The notes beneath the pieces were generated by a model. That model had not been told where the DNA came from, ran no database searches, and was given only the letters and a program-made list of their open reading frames with translations. Source: Mycolicibacterium duvalii (GTDB taxonomy: Bacteria > Actinomycetota > Actinomycetes > Mycobacteriales > Mycobacteriaceae). Taken from it: DNA of 64,000 nt. This document shows positions 37,367 through 45,831 of this stretch, in pieces; position 1 is the stretch's first letter; each line of letters opens with the position of its first letter. The stretch is taken from NCBI RefSeq assembly GCF_010726645.1, contig NZ_AP022563.1:2232001-2296000 (forward strand), written 5' to 3'. The translations under genes and the position numbers were made by a program.

Positions 37367-38047
37367 GTGGAGATTTTCAGCGAGTATCGGGACCAGATCT
37401 TCGAGGCGTTCTGGACGACGATTCAGCTGACGGTGTTCTCCGGCGTCGGTGCGCTGATCCTGGGCACGGTGCTGGCGGCGATGCGGCTCTCACCGGTGCC
37501 GATGATGAACTGGCTGGGCACCAGCTACGTCAACGTCGTGCGCAACACCCCGTTGACGCTGATCATCATCTTCTGCTCGTTGGGGTTGTCCCAGACGCTG
37601 GGCATCACGCTGGCGGGCCGGCAGTCCCCGACGTTCATCGAGGACAGCAACTTTCGTCTGGCCGCCCTCGGTTTGACCGTCTATACCGCGGCTTTCGTGT
37701 GCGAGACCGTGCGCTCGGGAGTCAACACGGTGCCGCTGGGTCAGGCCGAGGCGGCCCGGTCGCTGGGGTTGACCTTCTCGCAGAACCTGCGAATCGTGCT
37801 GCTGCCGCAGGCCTTTCGCGCGGTGATCATTCCGCTGGGTTCGGTGCTGATCGCACTGACGAAGAACACCACCATCGCCTCGGCGATCGGTGTCTTCGAG
37901 GCGGCGTTGCTGATGAAGGAGATGATCGAGGACACCGCGGCGGTGATGGTCGTCGGCGGCATCTTCGCCCTCGGGTTCGTCATCCTCACCCTGCCGACAG
38001 GGTTGTTCTTCGGCTGGCTGGGCAAGAGATTGGCGGTGGTGCGGTAG
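37367..38047 (+). CDS. gluC: Glutamate-type ABC transporter permease 1
   Basis: This 226-residue HisM-type permease has five predicted helices and the cytoplasmic EAA loop (GQAEAARSLGLTFSQNLRIVLLPQA) that docks to GluA. The NTPLTLIIIFCSLGL segment is typical of glutamate/aspartate importers. GTG 37367 was chosen; it lies 21 bp after gluB. Its stop overlaps the start of gluD by one base (TAGTG at 38045-38049), so the two permeases are coupled. Confidence 0.91.
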   Translation: MEIFSEYRDQIFEAFWTTIQLTVFSGVGALILGTVLAAMRLSPVPMMNWLGTSYVNVVRNTPLTLIIIFCSLGLSQTLGITLAGRQSPTFIEDSNFRLAALGLTVYTAAFVCETVRSGVNTVPLGQAEAARSLGLTFSQNLRIVLLPQAFRAVIIPLGSVLIALTKNTTIASAIGVFEAALLMKEMIEDTAAVMVVGGIFALGFVILTLPTGLFFGWLGKRLAVVR

Positions 38048-38931
38048 TGAGCGCCGGATCCTCGGTTCTGTTCGACGCCCCGGGTCCCCGCGCGCGGGTC
38101 CGCAACCGGCTTATCTCGGCGGCCACGGTGGTCGTGGTCCTGCTGGCGGCCTGGGTGGTGATCGGCAAACTGCAGGAACGCGGACAACTCACCGCGGCCA
38201 AGTGGGAGCCGTTCCTGACGTCGAATCTGTGGACCACCTACGTACTTCCGGGCGTGAAGGGCACGCTGACCGCGGCCGCGGTGTCGATCGTGCTGGCGCT
38301 GATCCTCGGGTTCGTCCTCGGGGTGGGGCGCTTGTCGGCGCACACCGCCATCAGGTGGCCGTGTGGGGTGATCGTCGAGTTCTTCCGCGCCGTGCCGGTG
38401 CTGATCATGATGATCTTCGCCTACTTCCTCTACGCGTTCTACGCGGTGTTCCCGTCCGGGCAGTTGGCACTTGCCGGCGTGATCACCGGCTTGACGCTGT
38501 ACAACGGCGCGGTGATCGCCGAGATCGTGCGCGCCGGCGTGAAGGCCCTGCCCCGCGGCCAGACCGAGGCCGCCTCGGCGCTGGGCCTGACCTGGGGACA
38601 GACGATGCGCGCGATCCTGTTGCCGCAGGCGGTCACCTCGATGCTGCCGGTGTTGATCTCACAGCTGGTCGTGGTGCTCAAGGACACCGCAATCGGCTAC
38701 CAGATCACCTTTGTGGAGATGGTGCGTCAGGGCACTGCGGTCGGCTCGGCCTATGGCAACTACATCCCGGCACTGATGGTCATCGCGCTCCTGATGATCA
38801 GCCTGAACTTCACCTTGTCGTGGTTTGCCACCTGGCTCGAACGCCGGCTCCGGCAGTCCCGCAAGGGTCGGGAGGACCCCACGGCCGAAGCGGCGATGGA
38901 AGCCGCCGGGGACCAGAGCAGAGGCACCTGA
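38047..38931 (+). CDS. gluD: Glutamate-type ABC transporter permease 2
   Basis: This 294-residue permease has an extra N-terminal helix (about residues 22-42) and periplasmic segment before the standard five-helix core with the EAA loop (GQTEAASALGLTWGQTMRAILLPQA). The C-terminal tail is charged and cytoplasmic. GTG 38047 overlaps the gluC stop. With gluABC it completes one importer. Two small membrane-protein genes follow closely (23 bp, then overlap), which is not the usual end of glu operons. Confidence 0.9.
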   Translation: MSAGSSVLFDAPGPRARVRNRLISAATVVVVLLAAWVVIGKLQERGQLTAAKWEPFLTSNLWTTYVLPGVKGTLTAAAVSIVLALILGFVLGVGRLSAHTAIRWPCGVIVEFFRAVPVLIMMIFAYFLYAFYAVFPSGQLALAGVITGLTLYNGAVIAEIVRAGVKALPRGQTEAASALGLTWGQTMRAILLPQAVTSMLPVLISQLVVVLKDTAIGYQITFVEMVRQGTAVGSAYGNYIPALMVIALLMISLNFTLSWFATWLERRLRQSRKGREDPTAEAAMEAAGDQSRGT

Positions 38932-38953
38932 TCGACATGGTCGACGCAGACCG

Positions 38954-39346
38954 ATGACGGAGTCGACACTGGCCTTCGAGCTGCTGTCGGAGTCCGCGCT
39001 GCGCAGCATGGTGGATCTGATGGTCCGGCTCATCGAGGGCTGCGGCGCGGTCGTCATCATGGTGGGCGCGGTCGTGGCCACCGTCAAATTCGCCGTGGCG
39101 TTGGTACGGCGCGACATCGCGGCGTTCTCCTCGGTGCGGCTGACGCTGGCCCGGTTCCTGGTGCTGGGGCTGGAATTCCAGTTGGCCGCCGACGTGCTGC
39201 GCACGGCGATCTCGCCGTCCTTCGAGGAGATCGGCAAGCTCGCGGCGATCGCCGCGATCCGGACGCTGCTGAACTACTTCCTCAACCGGGAGATCGCTCA
39301 GGAGCAGCGCGAGATCGAAGCCGCGCGGAGGTCGCGGGCGCCGTGA
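38954..39346 (+). CDS. DUF1622 membrane protein
   Basis: This 130-residue protein has an amphipathic N-terminus, a transmembrane helix with IEGCGAVVIMVGAVVATVKF (about 28-50), and the LARFLVLGLEFQLAADVLRTAI segment diagnostic of DUF1622, followed by a charged C-terminal helix (IAQEQREIEAARR). The function is unknown. It starts 23 bp after gluD and overlaps the next gene by four bases, so it is probably in the same transcript as the glutamate importer. Confidence 0.82.
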   Translation: MTESTLAFELLSESALRSMVDLMVRLIEGCGAVVIMVGAVVATVKFAVALVRRDIAAFSSVRLTLARFLVLGLEFQLAADVLRTAISPSFEEIGKLAAIAAIRTLLNYFLNREIAQEQREIEAARRSRAP

Positions 39347-39612
39347 GCCCGGTCGACGCCGCAGCCTGGTGCCTGGTGATGGCCGGCATCCTGCTGGCCC
39401 TGGCAGCATGGGCGACGTTCCTGCGGCCGACTCTGGCACTGCGCGTGATGCTCGACTTCTTCACCGCGGCAGGTCTGCTGCACCTCACCGCCGATCTGTC
39501 GTGGGCGGCGCTGCTCGGTGTGGCCGCTCTGATCGGGCTGCGGCATCTGCTGGCCGGCCGTCTCACCGCCGATATGACGGCGGCCTCGCGGGCCACCGGG
39601 ACGTCCGGCTAG
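39343..39612 (+). CDS. Small membrane protein of unknown function
   Basis: This 89-residue protein has three hydrophobic segments (about residues 6-26, 33-52 and 55-73) and a short polar tail. I do not recognise a family. The GTG start overlaps the stop of the DUF1622 gene (GTGA), which shows translational coupling and supports it as real; it probably forms a pair with that protein. It ends 8 bp before the recX stop on the other strand. Confidence 0.68.
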   Translation: MSPVDAAAWCLVMAGILLALAAWATFLRPTLALRVMLDFFTAAGLLHLTADLSWAALLGVAALIGLRHLLAGRLTADMTAASRATGTSG

Positions 39613-39620
39613 GTCCCCCG

Positions 39621-40178
39621 TCAGACCCGGCGTCGCTCCCTTTCGTTCGCCAACTCCGACGTCACTACGTCCACAGCGAGCGACTGGCTGTAGCCGCGTC
39701 GGGCCAGCATCCCGACCAGCCGGCGTGTGACCTTGTTCTGAGCATCACGGTCCTGCGGATCGCCGAGTTTCTCGCGCCGCAATTTGTCGCGGACCAGCTG
39801 CTCGGCACGGACCCGTTCGGCGCCGGCATCGATGTCGGCCAGTGCCGCGTCGATGACCTCGCCGTCGACGCCTTTGTTGCGCAGTTCGGCAGCCAGCGCG
39901 CGCTTACCCTTTCCGGCATTGGCGCGCCGGGACCGGACCCACTGCTCGGCGAAGTCCTCGTCGTCGATCAGCCCGACGTCGGTCAGCCGGTCCAAAACCG
40001 GTGTGCTGATGTCGTCGGGATAGCCGCGTTTGGCCAGCTGCGCTTCCAATTCGGCTCTCGTGCGCGCCCGGGCGGTGAGCAGGCGCAGACACACGGCCCG
40101 CGCCTGCTCGGCTCGCCGGACGGGGTCGTCCGGCGAGCCCGTGCCACTAGAAGTCGACGGGAGCGGGAAGGACGTCAT
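39621..40178 (-). CDS. recX: Regulatory protein RecX
   Basis: RecX binds RecA filaments and inhibits ATPase and strand exchange. The 185-residue protein has the three tandem three-helix RecX repeats, with the [31 protein letters not shown] motif split over the first and [16 protein letters not shown] in the second. It starts inside the 3' end of recA (32-bp overlap, 40147-40178), the usual mycobacterial coupling. Convergent membrane-protein genes follow. Confidence 0.93.
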   Translation of the reverse strand: MTSFPLPSTSSGTGSPDDPVRRAEQARAVCLRLLTARARTRAELEAQLAKRGYPDDISTPVLDRLTDVGLIDDEDFAEQWVRSRRANAGKGKRALAAELRNKGVDGEVIDAALADIDAGAERVRAEQLVRDKLRREKLGDPQDRDAQNKVTRRLVGMLARRGYSQSLAVDVVTSELANERERRRV

Positions 40179-41193
40179 CGTTGTCCGTCACGACGGCACC
40201 GATACCGAGCTTTTCTTTGATCTTCTTCTCGATCTCGTTGGCCACGTCGACGTTCTCGAGCAGGAAGTTGCGGGCGTTCTCCTTGCCCTGCCCCAACTGC
40301 TCCCCTTCGTAGGTGAACCACGAGCCGGACTTGCGGATGAAGCCGTGCTCGACACCCATGTCGATGAGGGATCCTTCCCGGCTGATGCCCCGGCCGTAGA
40401 GGATGTCGAACTCGGCCTGCTTGAACGGCGGCGACACCTTGTTCTTGACGATCTTGACGCGGGTGCGGTTGCCGACGGCGTCGGTGCCGTCCTTGAGGGT
40501 CTCGATCCGGCGTACGTCCATGCGCACCGAGGCATAGAACTTCAATGCCTTTCCACCGGTGGTCGTTTCGGGCGAGCCGAACATCACTCCGATTTTTTCG
40601 CGCAGCTGGTTGATGAAGATCGCCGTGGTGCCCGAGTTGCTCAGCGCGCCGGTCATCTTGCGCAGCGCCTGGCTCATCAGGCGGGCCTGCAGGCCGACGT
40701 GGCTGTCGCCCATCTCGCCTTCGATCTCGGCGCGCGGCACGAGTGCGGCCACCGAATCGATGACCAGGATGTCGAGCGCGCCGGAGCGGATCAGCATGTC
40801 GGCGATCTCGAGCGCCTGCTCACCGGTGTCGGGTTGGGAGACCAGCAGCGCGTCGGTGTCGACACCCAACTTCTTGGCGTACTCCGGGTCCAGCGCGTGC
40901 TCGGCGTCGATGAACGCCGCGATGCCGCCCGCGGCCTGGGCGTTGGCGACCGCGTGCAGCGCGACGGTGGTCTTACCCGACGACTCCGGGCCGTAGATCT
41001 CGATGACGCGGCCGCGCGGCAGCCCGCCGATACCGAGAGCGACGTCGAGGGCGATCGAACCGGTGGGGATGACCGAGATCGGCTGGCGCACCTCTTCGCC
41101 GAGCCGCATCACCGAGCCCTTGCCGAAGTTCTTGTCGATCTGCGCGAGCGCCAGCTCGAGGGCCTTCTCGCGATCAGGGGCCTGTGGTGCCAT
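40147..41193 (-). CDS. recA: Recombinase RecA (no intein)
   Basis: This 348-residue RecA catalyses homologous recombination and LexA self-cleavage. Walker A is GPESSGKT, Walker [11 protein letters not shown], and loops L1/L2 ([30 protein letters not shown]) are intact. The acidic C-terminus ([10 protein letters not shown]) is typical. Unlike M. tuberculosis, the coding sequence is uninterrupted by an intein. ATG 41193 follows GGAAGAGG. Upstream are two damage promoters: a LexA-controlled distal one and a PafBC-type proximal one. recX is translationally linked downstream. Confidence 0.98.
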   Translation of the reverse strand: MAPQAPDREKALELALAQIDKNFGKGSVMRLGEEVRQPISVIPTGSIALDVALGIGGLPRGRVIEIYGPESSGKTTVALHAVANAQAAGGIAAFIDAEHALDPEYAKKLGVDTDALLVSQPDTGEQALEIADMLIRSGALDILVIDSVAALVPRAEIEGEMGDSHVGLQARLMSQALRKMTGALSNSGTTAIFINQLREKIGVMFGSPETTTGGKALKFYASVRMDVRRIETLKDGTDAVGNRTRVKIVKNKVSPPFKQAEFDILYGRGISREGSLIDMGVEHGFIRKSGSWFTYEGEQLGQGKENARNFLLENVDVANEIEKKIKEKLGIGAVVTDNDDVLPAPVDF

Positions 41194-41247
41194 GGTGATA
41201 CCTCTTCCGGTAGTCGTTGTTGACCGGTTCTCGGTCGGTTGGCCGCG

Positions 41248-41270
41248 ACGCTAGATCAGGGCTACGACAA
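41248..41270 (-). promoter_or_regulatory. PafBC-type RecA-NDp promoter of recA
   Basis: Minus-strand TTGTCGTAG (41270-41262), 8 bp, TAGCGT (41253-41248) resembles TTGTCRGTG-N8-TANNNT with two changes in the first block. It gives a leader of about 48 nt. Confidence 0.65.
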
Positions 41271-41306
41271 GTTCGGGCTGACAAGTCAATGGGTCGAACT
41301 CCACCC

Positions 41307-41312
41307 ACAGTA
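41307..41312 (-). promoter_or_regulatory. -10 box of the distal LexA-controlled recA promoter
   Basis: Minus-strand TACTGT lies directly downstream of the LexA box at 41314-41329. Confidence 0.5.
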
Positions 41313-41313
41313 G

Positions 41314-41329
41314 ACGAACAGGTGTTCGA
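41314..41329. promoter_or_regulatory. LexA (SOS) box of recA
   Basis: ACGAAC-AGGT-GTTCGA matches the consensus except for the first base. It also lies about 44 bp upstream of the predicted start of the divergent hydrolase gene and could control both. Confidence 0.85.
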
Positions 41330-41352
41330 TACAAGTGGACACGCCGACGGAC

Positions 41353-41358
41353 TACCTT
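41353..41358 (+). promoter_or_regulatory. -10 box of a leaderless promoter
   Basis: TACCTT lies 7 nt before ATG 41366. Confidence 0.5.
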
Positions 41359-41365
41359 TTCCCGC

Positions 41366-42265
41366 ATGACCCGGCAAGACCTCCGCATCCCCGCCCACGG
41401 GGAGCAGATCGCCGCCTATCTGTACCGCCCGCAGGTCAGCGGCGGTGACGTGCCATGCGTGGTGATGGCGCACGGCTTCACCGGCACCCGCGACGACGGG
41501 CTGGCCGAGTACGCCGAGGCATTCTGCGAGGCCGGCTGCGCCGTCGTGCTGTTCGACTACCGGTGCTTCGGCGCGTCATCCGGCGAGCCGCGCCAACTGC
41601 TCGACATCGCCGAGCAGCACCGCGACTATCACGCGGTGATCGCGTGGGCCCGCCGGCTCGACGGCATCGACCCGGACCGGATCGTGGTGTGGGGTTCGTC
41701 GTTCAGCGGCGGGCACGTGCTCGCCGTGGCGGCCCAGGATCCGCGGATCGCGGCGGTCATCGCCCAGGCGCCGTTCACCGACGCCGTCGCCAGCCTGCGC
41801 GAGGTACCGCTGCGAACCGTCCCGCGCATCCTCGCCGCGGCCGTGCGCGACCAGGCCGGCGCCTGGCGCGGCCGGCCGCCCCGCACCGTGGCCGCCGTCG
41901 GCGCACCCGGCACCGTCGCCGCCATGACCTCCCCCGACGCCAAGGTCGGATTCGAAGCGATTCTTGGGCCGAATTCCCTGTGGCGCAATGAGTTCGCCGC
42001 CCGCCTGATGCTCCGGTTCCCGTTCTACCGCCCCGGACGCAAAACCGCGAAACTCCACATGCCGGTGTTGCTGTGCGTCTGCGACGAGGACGTCGTCACC
42101 CCGCCGGGCCCCTCGGTGACGGCGGTCCACCGGGCGCCGCACGGCCAACTGCGCCGCTACCCGTACGGTCATTTCGACATCTACCACGACCCCCGCGCCA
42201 AGGCCGACCAGGTCGCATTCCTGCGCCGTGTGCTCGGTCCGCAGCTCGCGGACGGCCCGTCGTGA
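41366..42265 (+). CDS. Alpha/beta hydrolase (dienelactone hydrolase/acetyl-xylan-esterase-like)
   Basis: This 299-residue cytosolic hydrolase has a MAHGFTGTRDDGL oxyanion segment (about residues 34-46), the RCFGASSGEPRQ loop, a nucleophile elbow GSSFSGGH with serine near residue 112, a late aspartate (VCDEDVVTP) and histidine (YPYGHFDIY), giving a complete triad. Similar proteins are annotated as X-Pro dipeptidyl-peptidase-like or acetylxylan-esterase-like; the substrate is unknown. The -10 box 7 nt upstream predicts a leaderless mRNA. Its promoter is next to the recA LexA box. Confidence 0.85.
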   Translation: MTRQDLRIPAHGEQIAAYLYRPQVSGGDVPCVVMAHGFTGTRDDGLAEYAEAFCEAGCAVVLFDYRCFGASSGEPRQLLDIAEQHRDYHAVIAWARRLDGIDPDRIVVWGSSFSGGHVLAVAAQDPRIAAVIAQAPFTDAVASLREVPLRTVPRILAAAVRDQAGAWRGRPPRTVAAVGAPGTVAAMTSPDAKVGFEAILGPNSLWRNEFAARLMLRFPFYRPGRKTAKLHMPVLLCVCDEDVVTPPGPSVTAVHRAPHGQLRRYPYGHFDIYHDPRAKADQVAFLRRVLGPQLADGPS

Positions 42266-42270
42266 CCCGG

Positions 42271-42741
42271 TCAGAGGCCGCAGATCCCCCACCGGCAGGC
42301 AGGCGCCGGGTGGGCGTCGGCCGCCGGCTGCGGTGCCACCGGAGCCGGCGGCATCCCGCCCGTCCCGGGCGTCTGGGCCTCGCCGACCGGTGAACTCTGC
42401 GTCGCGGTGCCGGTCCCGGGCGCCTGGATGACCGGGCTTTGCGCCGGCGGACCGGTCAGCGGAGGCGCCGTGCACTTCTCGGCGGCCGCGCTCCACTCCC
42501 CGCCCGATTCCGCGCAGCAGACCAAGCTGTCGGCGAGATGTTCCGCGGGGGACGCTTTGCCGCGCGAAAGCAGCTCGTCCGCCACCCGCTGACAGGAGTC
42601 GTACTTCCCGATGTCCCACAGCGCATTCGCGATCGCCGGCTGCGCGAGCCCGCCCAGTATCACAGCGATTGCCGCCGCACCGAACACGGTGTGCCGGGCG
42701 CGTCCACGTCGCCGGGGCGTCGTCGACTCAGGAACGGTCAT
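42271..42741 (-). CDS. Secreted or anchored small Cys-containing, Pro-rich protein
   Basis: This 156-residue protein has a basic N-terminus, one hydrophobic helix (residues 18-39, ending AIANA, a possible signal-peptidase site), then a conserved-looking domain with cysteines (YDSCQRVADELLSRG, LVCCAESGGEW, EKC) and a Pro/Ala/Gln-rich tail ending CRWGICGL. The paired cysteines suggest disulfides outside the membrane. I do not recognise the family. It overlaps the upstream methyltransferase gene by 14 bp, so it is probably co-expressed. Confidence 0.72.
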   Translation of the reverse strand: MTVPESTTPRRRGRARHTVFGAAAIAVILGGLAQPAIANALWDIGKYDSCQRVADELLSRGKASPAEHLADSLVCCAESGGEWSAAAEKCTAPPLTGPPAQSPVIQAPGTGTATQSSPVGEAQTPGTGGMPPAPVAPQPAADAHPAPACRWGICGL

Positions 42742-43579
42742 GCCGTGTCCCGGGCTCGGATTTGACGGCCGTGATGATCAGGTATTCCCACGCCATCACC
42801 GACGGCCGGGTCAGGAACCGGTCGCCGAGCTCGGCGAGTGCGGTGTCCAGCGCGGCGACCCGGTCCGGGTCGCCGGCGATGGCGCGGTAGGCCGAGATCG
42901 TCGGCCCGTAGGTGCTCTTGAAGTAGTCGCGGAAGGCGGCGCCGCTGCGGAACCGGTCGACATCCAGCGTTCCCCGGCGGGCGGCGAAGCCGTGCACCCG
43001 GCCGGCGAACAGCTCACGGACATGGTCCTCCCGTCCCCACAGCGGCGGTGGCTGCACGCCCGGTGGCGGCTGGGCAACGAACGGCTTCATGGCCGCGAAC
43101 ATCTGCCCGACCAGCCCTTCCGGCGTCCAGCTGAGGAGTCCGACGCGGCCGCCCGGTCGGCAGACCCGCAGGAGTTCGTCGGCCGCCGCCTGGTGGTGCG
43201 GCGCGAACATCACGCCGATGGCGGAGGTTACGACGTCGAACTCGTTGTCCGCGAACGGCAGTTCTTCGGCGTTGGCTTGTCGCCAGTCCAGGACCACGCC
43301 CCGGTCGGCGGCGATCCGCTGACCGGCCGCCAGCAGTTCGGGTGTCAGGTCGCTGGCCACGACGGACGCTCCGGTCTGCGCCGCCGGGATGGCCACGTTG
43401 CCGGTTCCGGCGGCGACGTCGAGGACCCGATCGCCGGGTCCGATACCGGTCGCCTCCACCAGGAGGGGTCCCAGCGGTGCGACGAGGTCGGCGGCGATCG
43501 CCGGATAGTCACCCGATGCCCACACCGCGCGGTGCTTGGCGGCCAGCGTGGTGTCGATGGTGGCGGTGTCACTGCTCAT
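42728..43579 (-). CDS. Class I SAM-dependent methyltransferase (UbiE/Methyltransf_11-type)
   Basis: This 283-residue protein has the SAM-binding motif I VLDVAAGTGNVAIPAA (about 52-67), motif II-like acidic residue (VASDLTPELL), the ANAEELPFADNEFDVV post-motif and LRVCRPGGRVGLLSW. The substrate is unknown; relatives methylate small aromatics or lipids. ATG 43579 (MSSDTATI) has AAAGGAG upstream; upstream in-frame codons are non-conserved. It is divergent from an HxlR-type regulator, which makes it a probable regulatory target. Confidence 0.88.
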   Translation of the reverse strand: MSSDTATIDTTLAAKHRAVWASGDYPAIAADLVAPLGPLLVEATGIGPGDRVLDVAAGTGNVAIPAAQTGASVVASDLTPELLAAGQRIAADRGVVLDWRQANAEELPFADNEFDVVTSAIGVMFAPHHQAAADELLRVCRPGGRVGLLSWTPEGLVGQMFAAMKPFVAQPPPGVQPPPLWGREDHVRELFAGRVHGFAARRGTLDVDRFRSGAAFRDYFKSTYGPTISAYRAIAGDPDRVAALDTALAELGDRFLTRPSVMAWEYLIITAVKSEPGTRHDRS

Positions 43580-43646
43580 GTCGTTCTCCTTTGCGGTGCG
43601 CTGCAAGACACGGTCCTCCGCGCCGGGCGCTGCCATCCAGTCACAG

Positions 43647-43677
43647 ATGTGTACCGCCGGCAGTTCTGCATGTGTAC
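43647..43677. promoter_or_regulatory. Direct repeat, candidate HxlR-regulator operator
   Basis: ATGTGTAC occurs at 43647-43654 and 43670-43677, 23 bp start to start, in the 150-bp region between the methyltransferase and regulator genes. The second copy abuts the -35 region of a TGTAAT (43701-43706) promoter. Confidence 0.5.
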
Positions 43678-43729
43678 TGGTCAAATCGGCTGCTCAGCGG
43701 TGTAATAGGACTCGGGAAGGAGCGCCGCG

Positions 43730-44404
43730 GTGTCCTCGTATCAGCAGTTCTGTCCGGTGGCCAAGGCCATGGAGTTGCTCGACGAACGCTGGACTATGCT
43801 GGTGGTGCGCGAACTCCTCCTGGGCAGTAGACATTTCAACGATCTTCGCCGCGGGGTACCGAAGATGTCGCCTGCCTTGCTGTCGAAGCGGCTGCAGACG
43901 CTGACGCGTGCCGGCGTCGTCGAGCGCAGGGACGTCGGCGGCCGGAGCTCCTACTCGCTGACCGAGTGCGGCCGTGAGCTCGCCGATGTGGTGGATGCAC
44001 TGGGCGCGTGGGGCGTCCGCTGGATCGGCGAACTCGGTGACCGCGACCTCGATCCGCACCTGCTGCTGTGGGACATGCGCCGCACCGTGCCGGTCGACGA
44101 GTGGCCCCGGGCGCGCACGGTCCTGAATTTCAGATTGACCGGAACGCCCCCGAAGGCATCGTCGTGGTGGCTCGTCGTCGCCGACGGGCAGGCCGATGTC
44201 TGCGACTTCGACCCGGGGTTCGACACCACGGCCACCGTCGCGACGAGCTTGCGCACGCTGACCGAGATCTGGCGCGGCGACGTGTCCTGGTCCGAGGCCT
44301 TGCGCGAGGGGGCCGTGACGATCAACGCGCCGACCGAGGTGCGGCGGGCGTTGCCGACGTGGATCGGTCAATCGACGCTGGCGGCCGTACCGCGACCCGC
44401 GTGA
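43730..44404 (+). CDS. HxlR-family transcriptional regulator
   Basis: This 224-residue protein has an N-terminal HxlR winged helix (residues 1-100): conserved Cys8 in QFCPVAKAMELLDERWT, the recognition-helix segment MSPALLSKRLQTLTRAGVV and the RSSYSLTECGRELADV wing. A C-terminal SCP2-like domain of about 110 residues may bind a hydrophobic ligand. HxlR regulators often sense electrophiles or thiol stress through the N-terminal cysteine. GTG 43730 follows GGAAGGAG. It is divergent from the methyltransferase gene and likely controls it and itself. Confidence 0.88.
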   Translation: MSSYQQFCPVAKAMELLDERWTMLVVRELLLGSRHFNDLRRGVPKMSPALLSKRLQTLTRAGVVERRDVGGRSSYSLTECGRELADVVDALGAWGVRWIGELGDRDLDPHLLLWDMRRTVPVDEWPRARTVLNFRLTGTPPKASSWWLVVADGQADVCDFDPGFDTTATVATSLRTLTEIWRGDVSWSEALREGAVTINAPTEVRRALPTWIGQSTLAAVPRPA

Positions 44405-44410
44405 CCGTCC

Positions 44411-44605
44411 TCACCACTGCGCACGCGGGACGTCGAAGTCCGCGCACAGCGCCCGCCAGACCTGCCGGGGTTCGACTCCGTCCTCGATCGCCTGCGCCGC
44501 CGTCCGCCCGCCGAGGTCGGTGAGCACGTGGTCGACCAGTATCGACGACGCCCGCATAGCGCCGAACTGCCCCTCCACCAGTTCGTGGAATTCCGTCAGC
44601 CGCAC
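44411..44605 (-). CDS. DUF3046 protein (Rv2738c-like)
   Basis: This 64-residue protein starts MRLTEFHELVEGQFG and contains the highly conserved AAQAIEDGVEPRQVWRALCADFDVP block of DUF3046, a small actinobacterial family normally encoded beside recA. The function is unknown. The GTG start at 44605 matches the family length (68 residues in M. tuberculosis). Here it is separated from recA by the hydrolase-methyltransferase-regulator stretch. It converges on the regulator gene (6-bp gap). Confidence 0.87.
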   Translation of the reverse strand: MRLTEFHELVEGQFGAMRASSILVDHVLTDLGGRTAAQAIEDGVEPRQVWRALCADFDVPRAQW

Positions 44606-44615
44606 AGCCCCGAAA

Positions 44616-45788
44616 CTACGCTGTGCCGCGCAGGGCGTCATGGCACACCCGTACCGGATCAGCGACCTCGGCCACCGTCGCGCCGGCCCGGCGCGCGGCG
44701 GCCCGATAGCGCGGCGATCCCAGCACCTTGCGCGCGGCACCGGCCAGCGCATCGGCGCTCAAGGGCCTGACGAGTTCAGCACTTCCTTGCCGCACAACAC
44801 GATTGGCGATCTCCCACTGGTCGCCGCCGCCGGGCACCACCACCATCGGCACCCCGGCAAGCAGCGCCTTGGCCACCGTGCCGTGACCACCGCCACAGAT
44901 CAGCAGGTCCGCCACCGCCAGCAGTTCGTCCTGCCGGCCCAGACCGACCACCGCCCATGACGGCACCTCGCCGTCCAGCCCGTCCAGCTGCGAGACCACC
45001 ACCCGCGACCCGGCCGGCAACACCCGACCCGGCACCAGCGTCCGCAACGCCAACTCGGCGAGCCCGCCGGCCCCGGTGGTGGCCGTCGACGGCGCCACCA
45101 CCACCACCGGTCCCTCACCGGCCGGCAGCTCGAGCACCGAGGTGGTCGGCTCGAAGTGCAGCGGACCGACCACCACCGCCTCGGCGGGCCAGTCCGGGCG
45201 CGGCACCTCCAGCGCCGGCAACGTCGCGATCAGGCGGCGCAGCGGCCCTGGGTCATGGGCCGGCAGCCCGATCTGCACGCGCGCCTCGGCGCGCTGGCGC
45301 AGTCCTTTGCGCCATGAGCGGGCGCTGAGCGTCCGCAGCACCGCGTCGCGTAACCGGCCCCGCACTCCCCTGCCCGGCGCCAGCCCACTGCCGATCGGCG
45401 GCAACCCTTTCGACGGCCGGTACAGCGGATGGGTGTTCAACTCGACCCAGGGCACTCCGAGCAGGTCAGCGGTCAGTCCCCCGCACACCGTGATCGAGTC
45501 CGACACCACCAGGTCGGGACGCAGGTCGGCGACGGCCTGCCGGTTCAGCTGCGCCATCCGGGCTGCGCGCTGATGGATCTTGGCCCCGGCGTCGGCGTCG
45601 TCGTCGACTGCGGTCGGGTCCAGGCCGGCCAGCTCCACCGCATCGACGCCGTGCTCGTGCGCGAGGTCCAGCCAGCGAGTGCCGGTGAGCAGGGTCGGAG
45701 TGTCCCCGGCGCCGGCGAACTTCACACACAGCGCCAGGGCCGGAAACGCGTGTCCGGGGTCGGGACCCGCCACCACGGCTACACGCAT
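44616..45788 (-). CDS. Glycosyltransferase, MGT/UGT-like (Rv2739c-like)
   Basis: This 390-residue GT-B fold enzyme has an N-terminal acceptor domain (VAVVAGPDPGHAFPALAL) and a C-terminal nucleotide-sugar domain with ADLLICGGGHGTVAKALLAGVPMVVVPGGGDQ split by short gaps, the signature of GT1 (UDP-glycosyltransferase-like) enzymes that glycosylate lipids or small molecules. The donor and acceptor are unknown. ATG 45788 begins MRVAVVAG; upstream frame is non-conserved. It lies 10 bp upstream of the DUF3046 gene, as Rv2739c-Rv2738c, and is divergent from ephG. Confidence 0.88.
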   Translation of the reverse strand: MRVAVVAGPDPGHAFPALALCVKFAGAGDTPTLLTGTRWLDLAHEHGVDAVELAGLDPTAVDDDADAGAKIHQRAARMAQLNRQAVADLRPDLVVSDSITVCGGLTADLLGVPWVELNTHPLYRPSKGLPPIGSGLAPGRGVRGRLRDAVLRTLSARSWRKGLRQRAEARVQIGLPAHDPGPLRRLIATLPALEVPRPDWPAEAVVVGPLHFEPTTSVLELPAGEGPVVVVAPSTATTGAGGLAELALRTLVPGRVLPAGSRVVVSQLDGLDGEVPSWAVVGLGRQDELLAVADLLICGGGHGTVAKALLAGVPMVVVPGGGDQWEIANRVVRQGSAELVRPLSADALAGAARKVLGSPRYRAAARRAGATVAEVADPVRVCHDALRGTA

Positions 45789-45831
45789 GCGGGCTACCCT
45801 GCCACAGCCCGCGGCACTAGGCTGACGCGAT

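Noticed and set aside
41194..41365. LexA-like half site GGTCGAACT at 41292-41300 as a second recA SOS box
   Set aside because: There is no matching right half at the required 4-bp distance.
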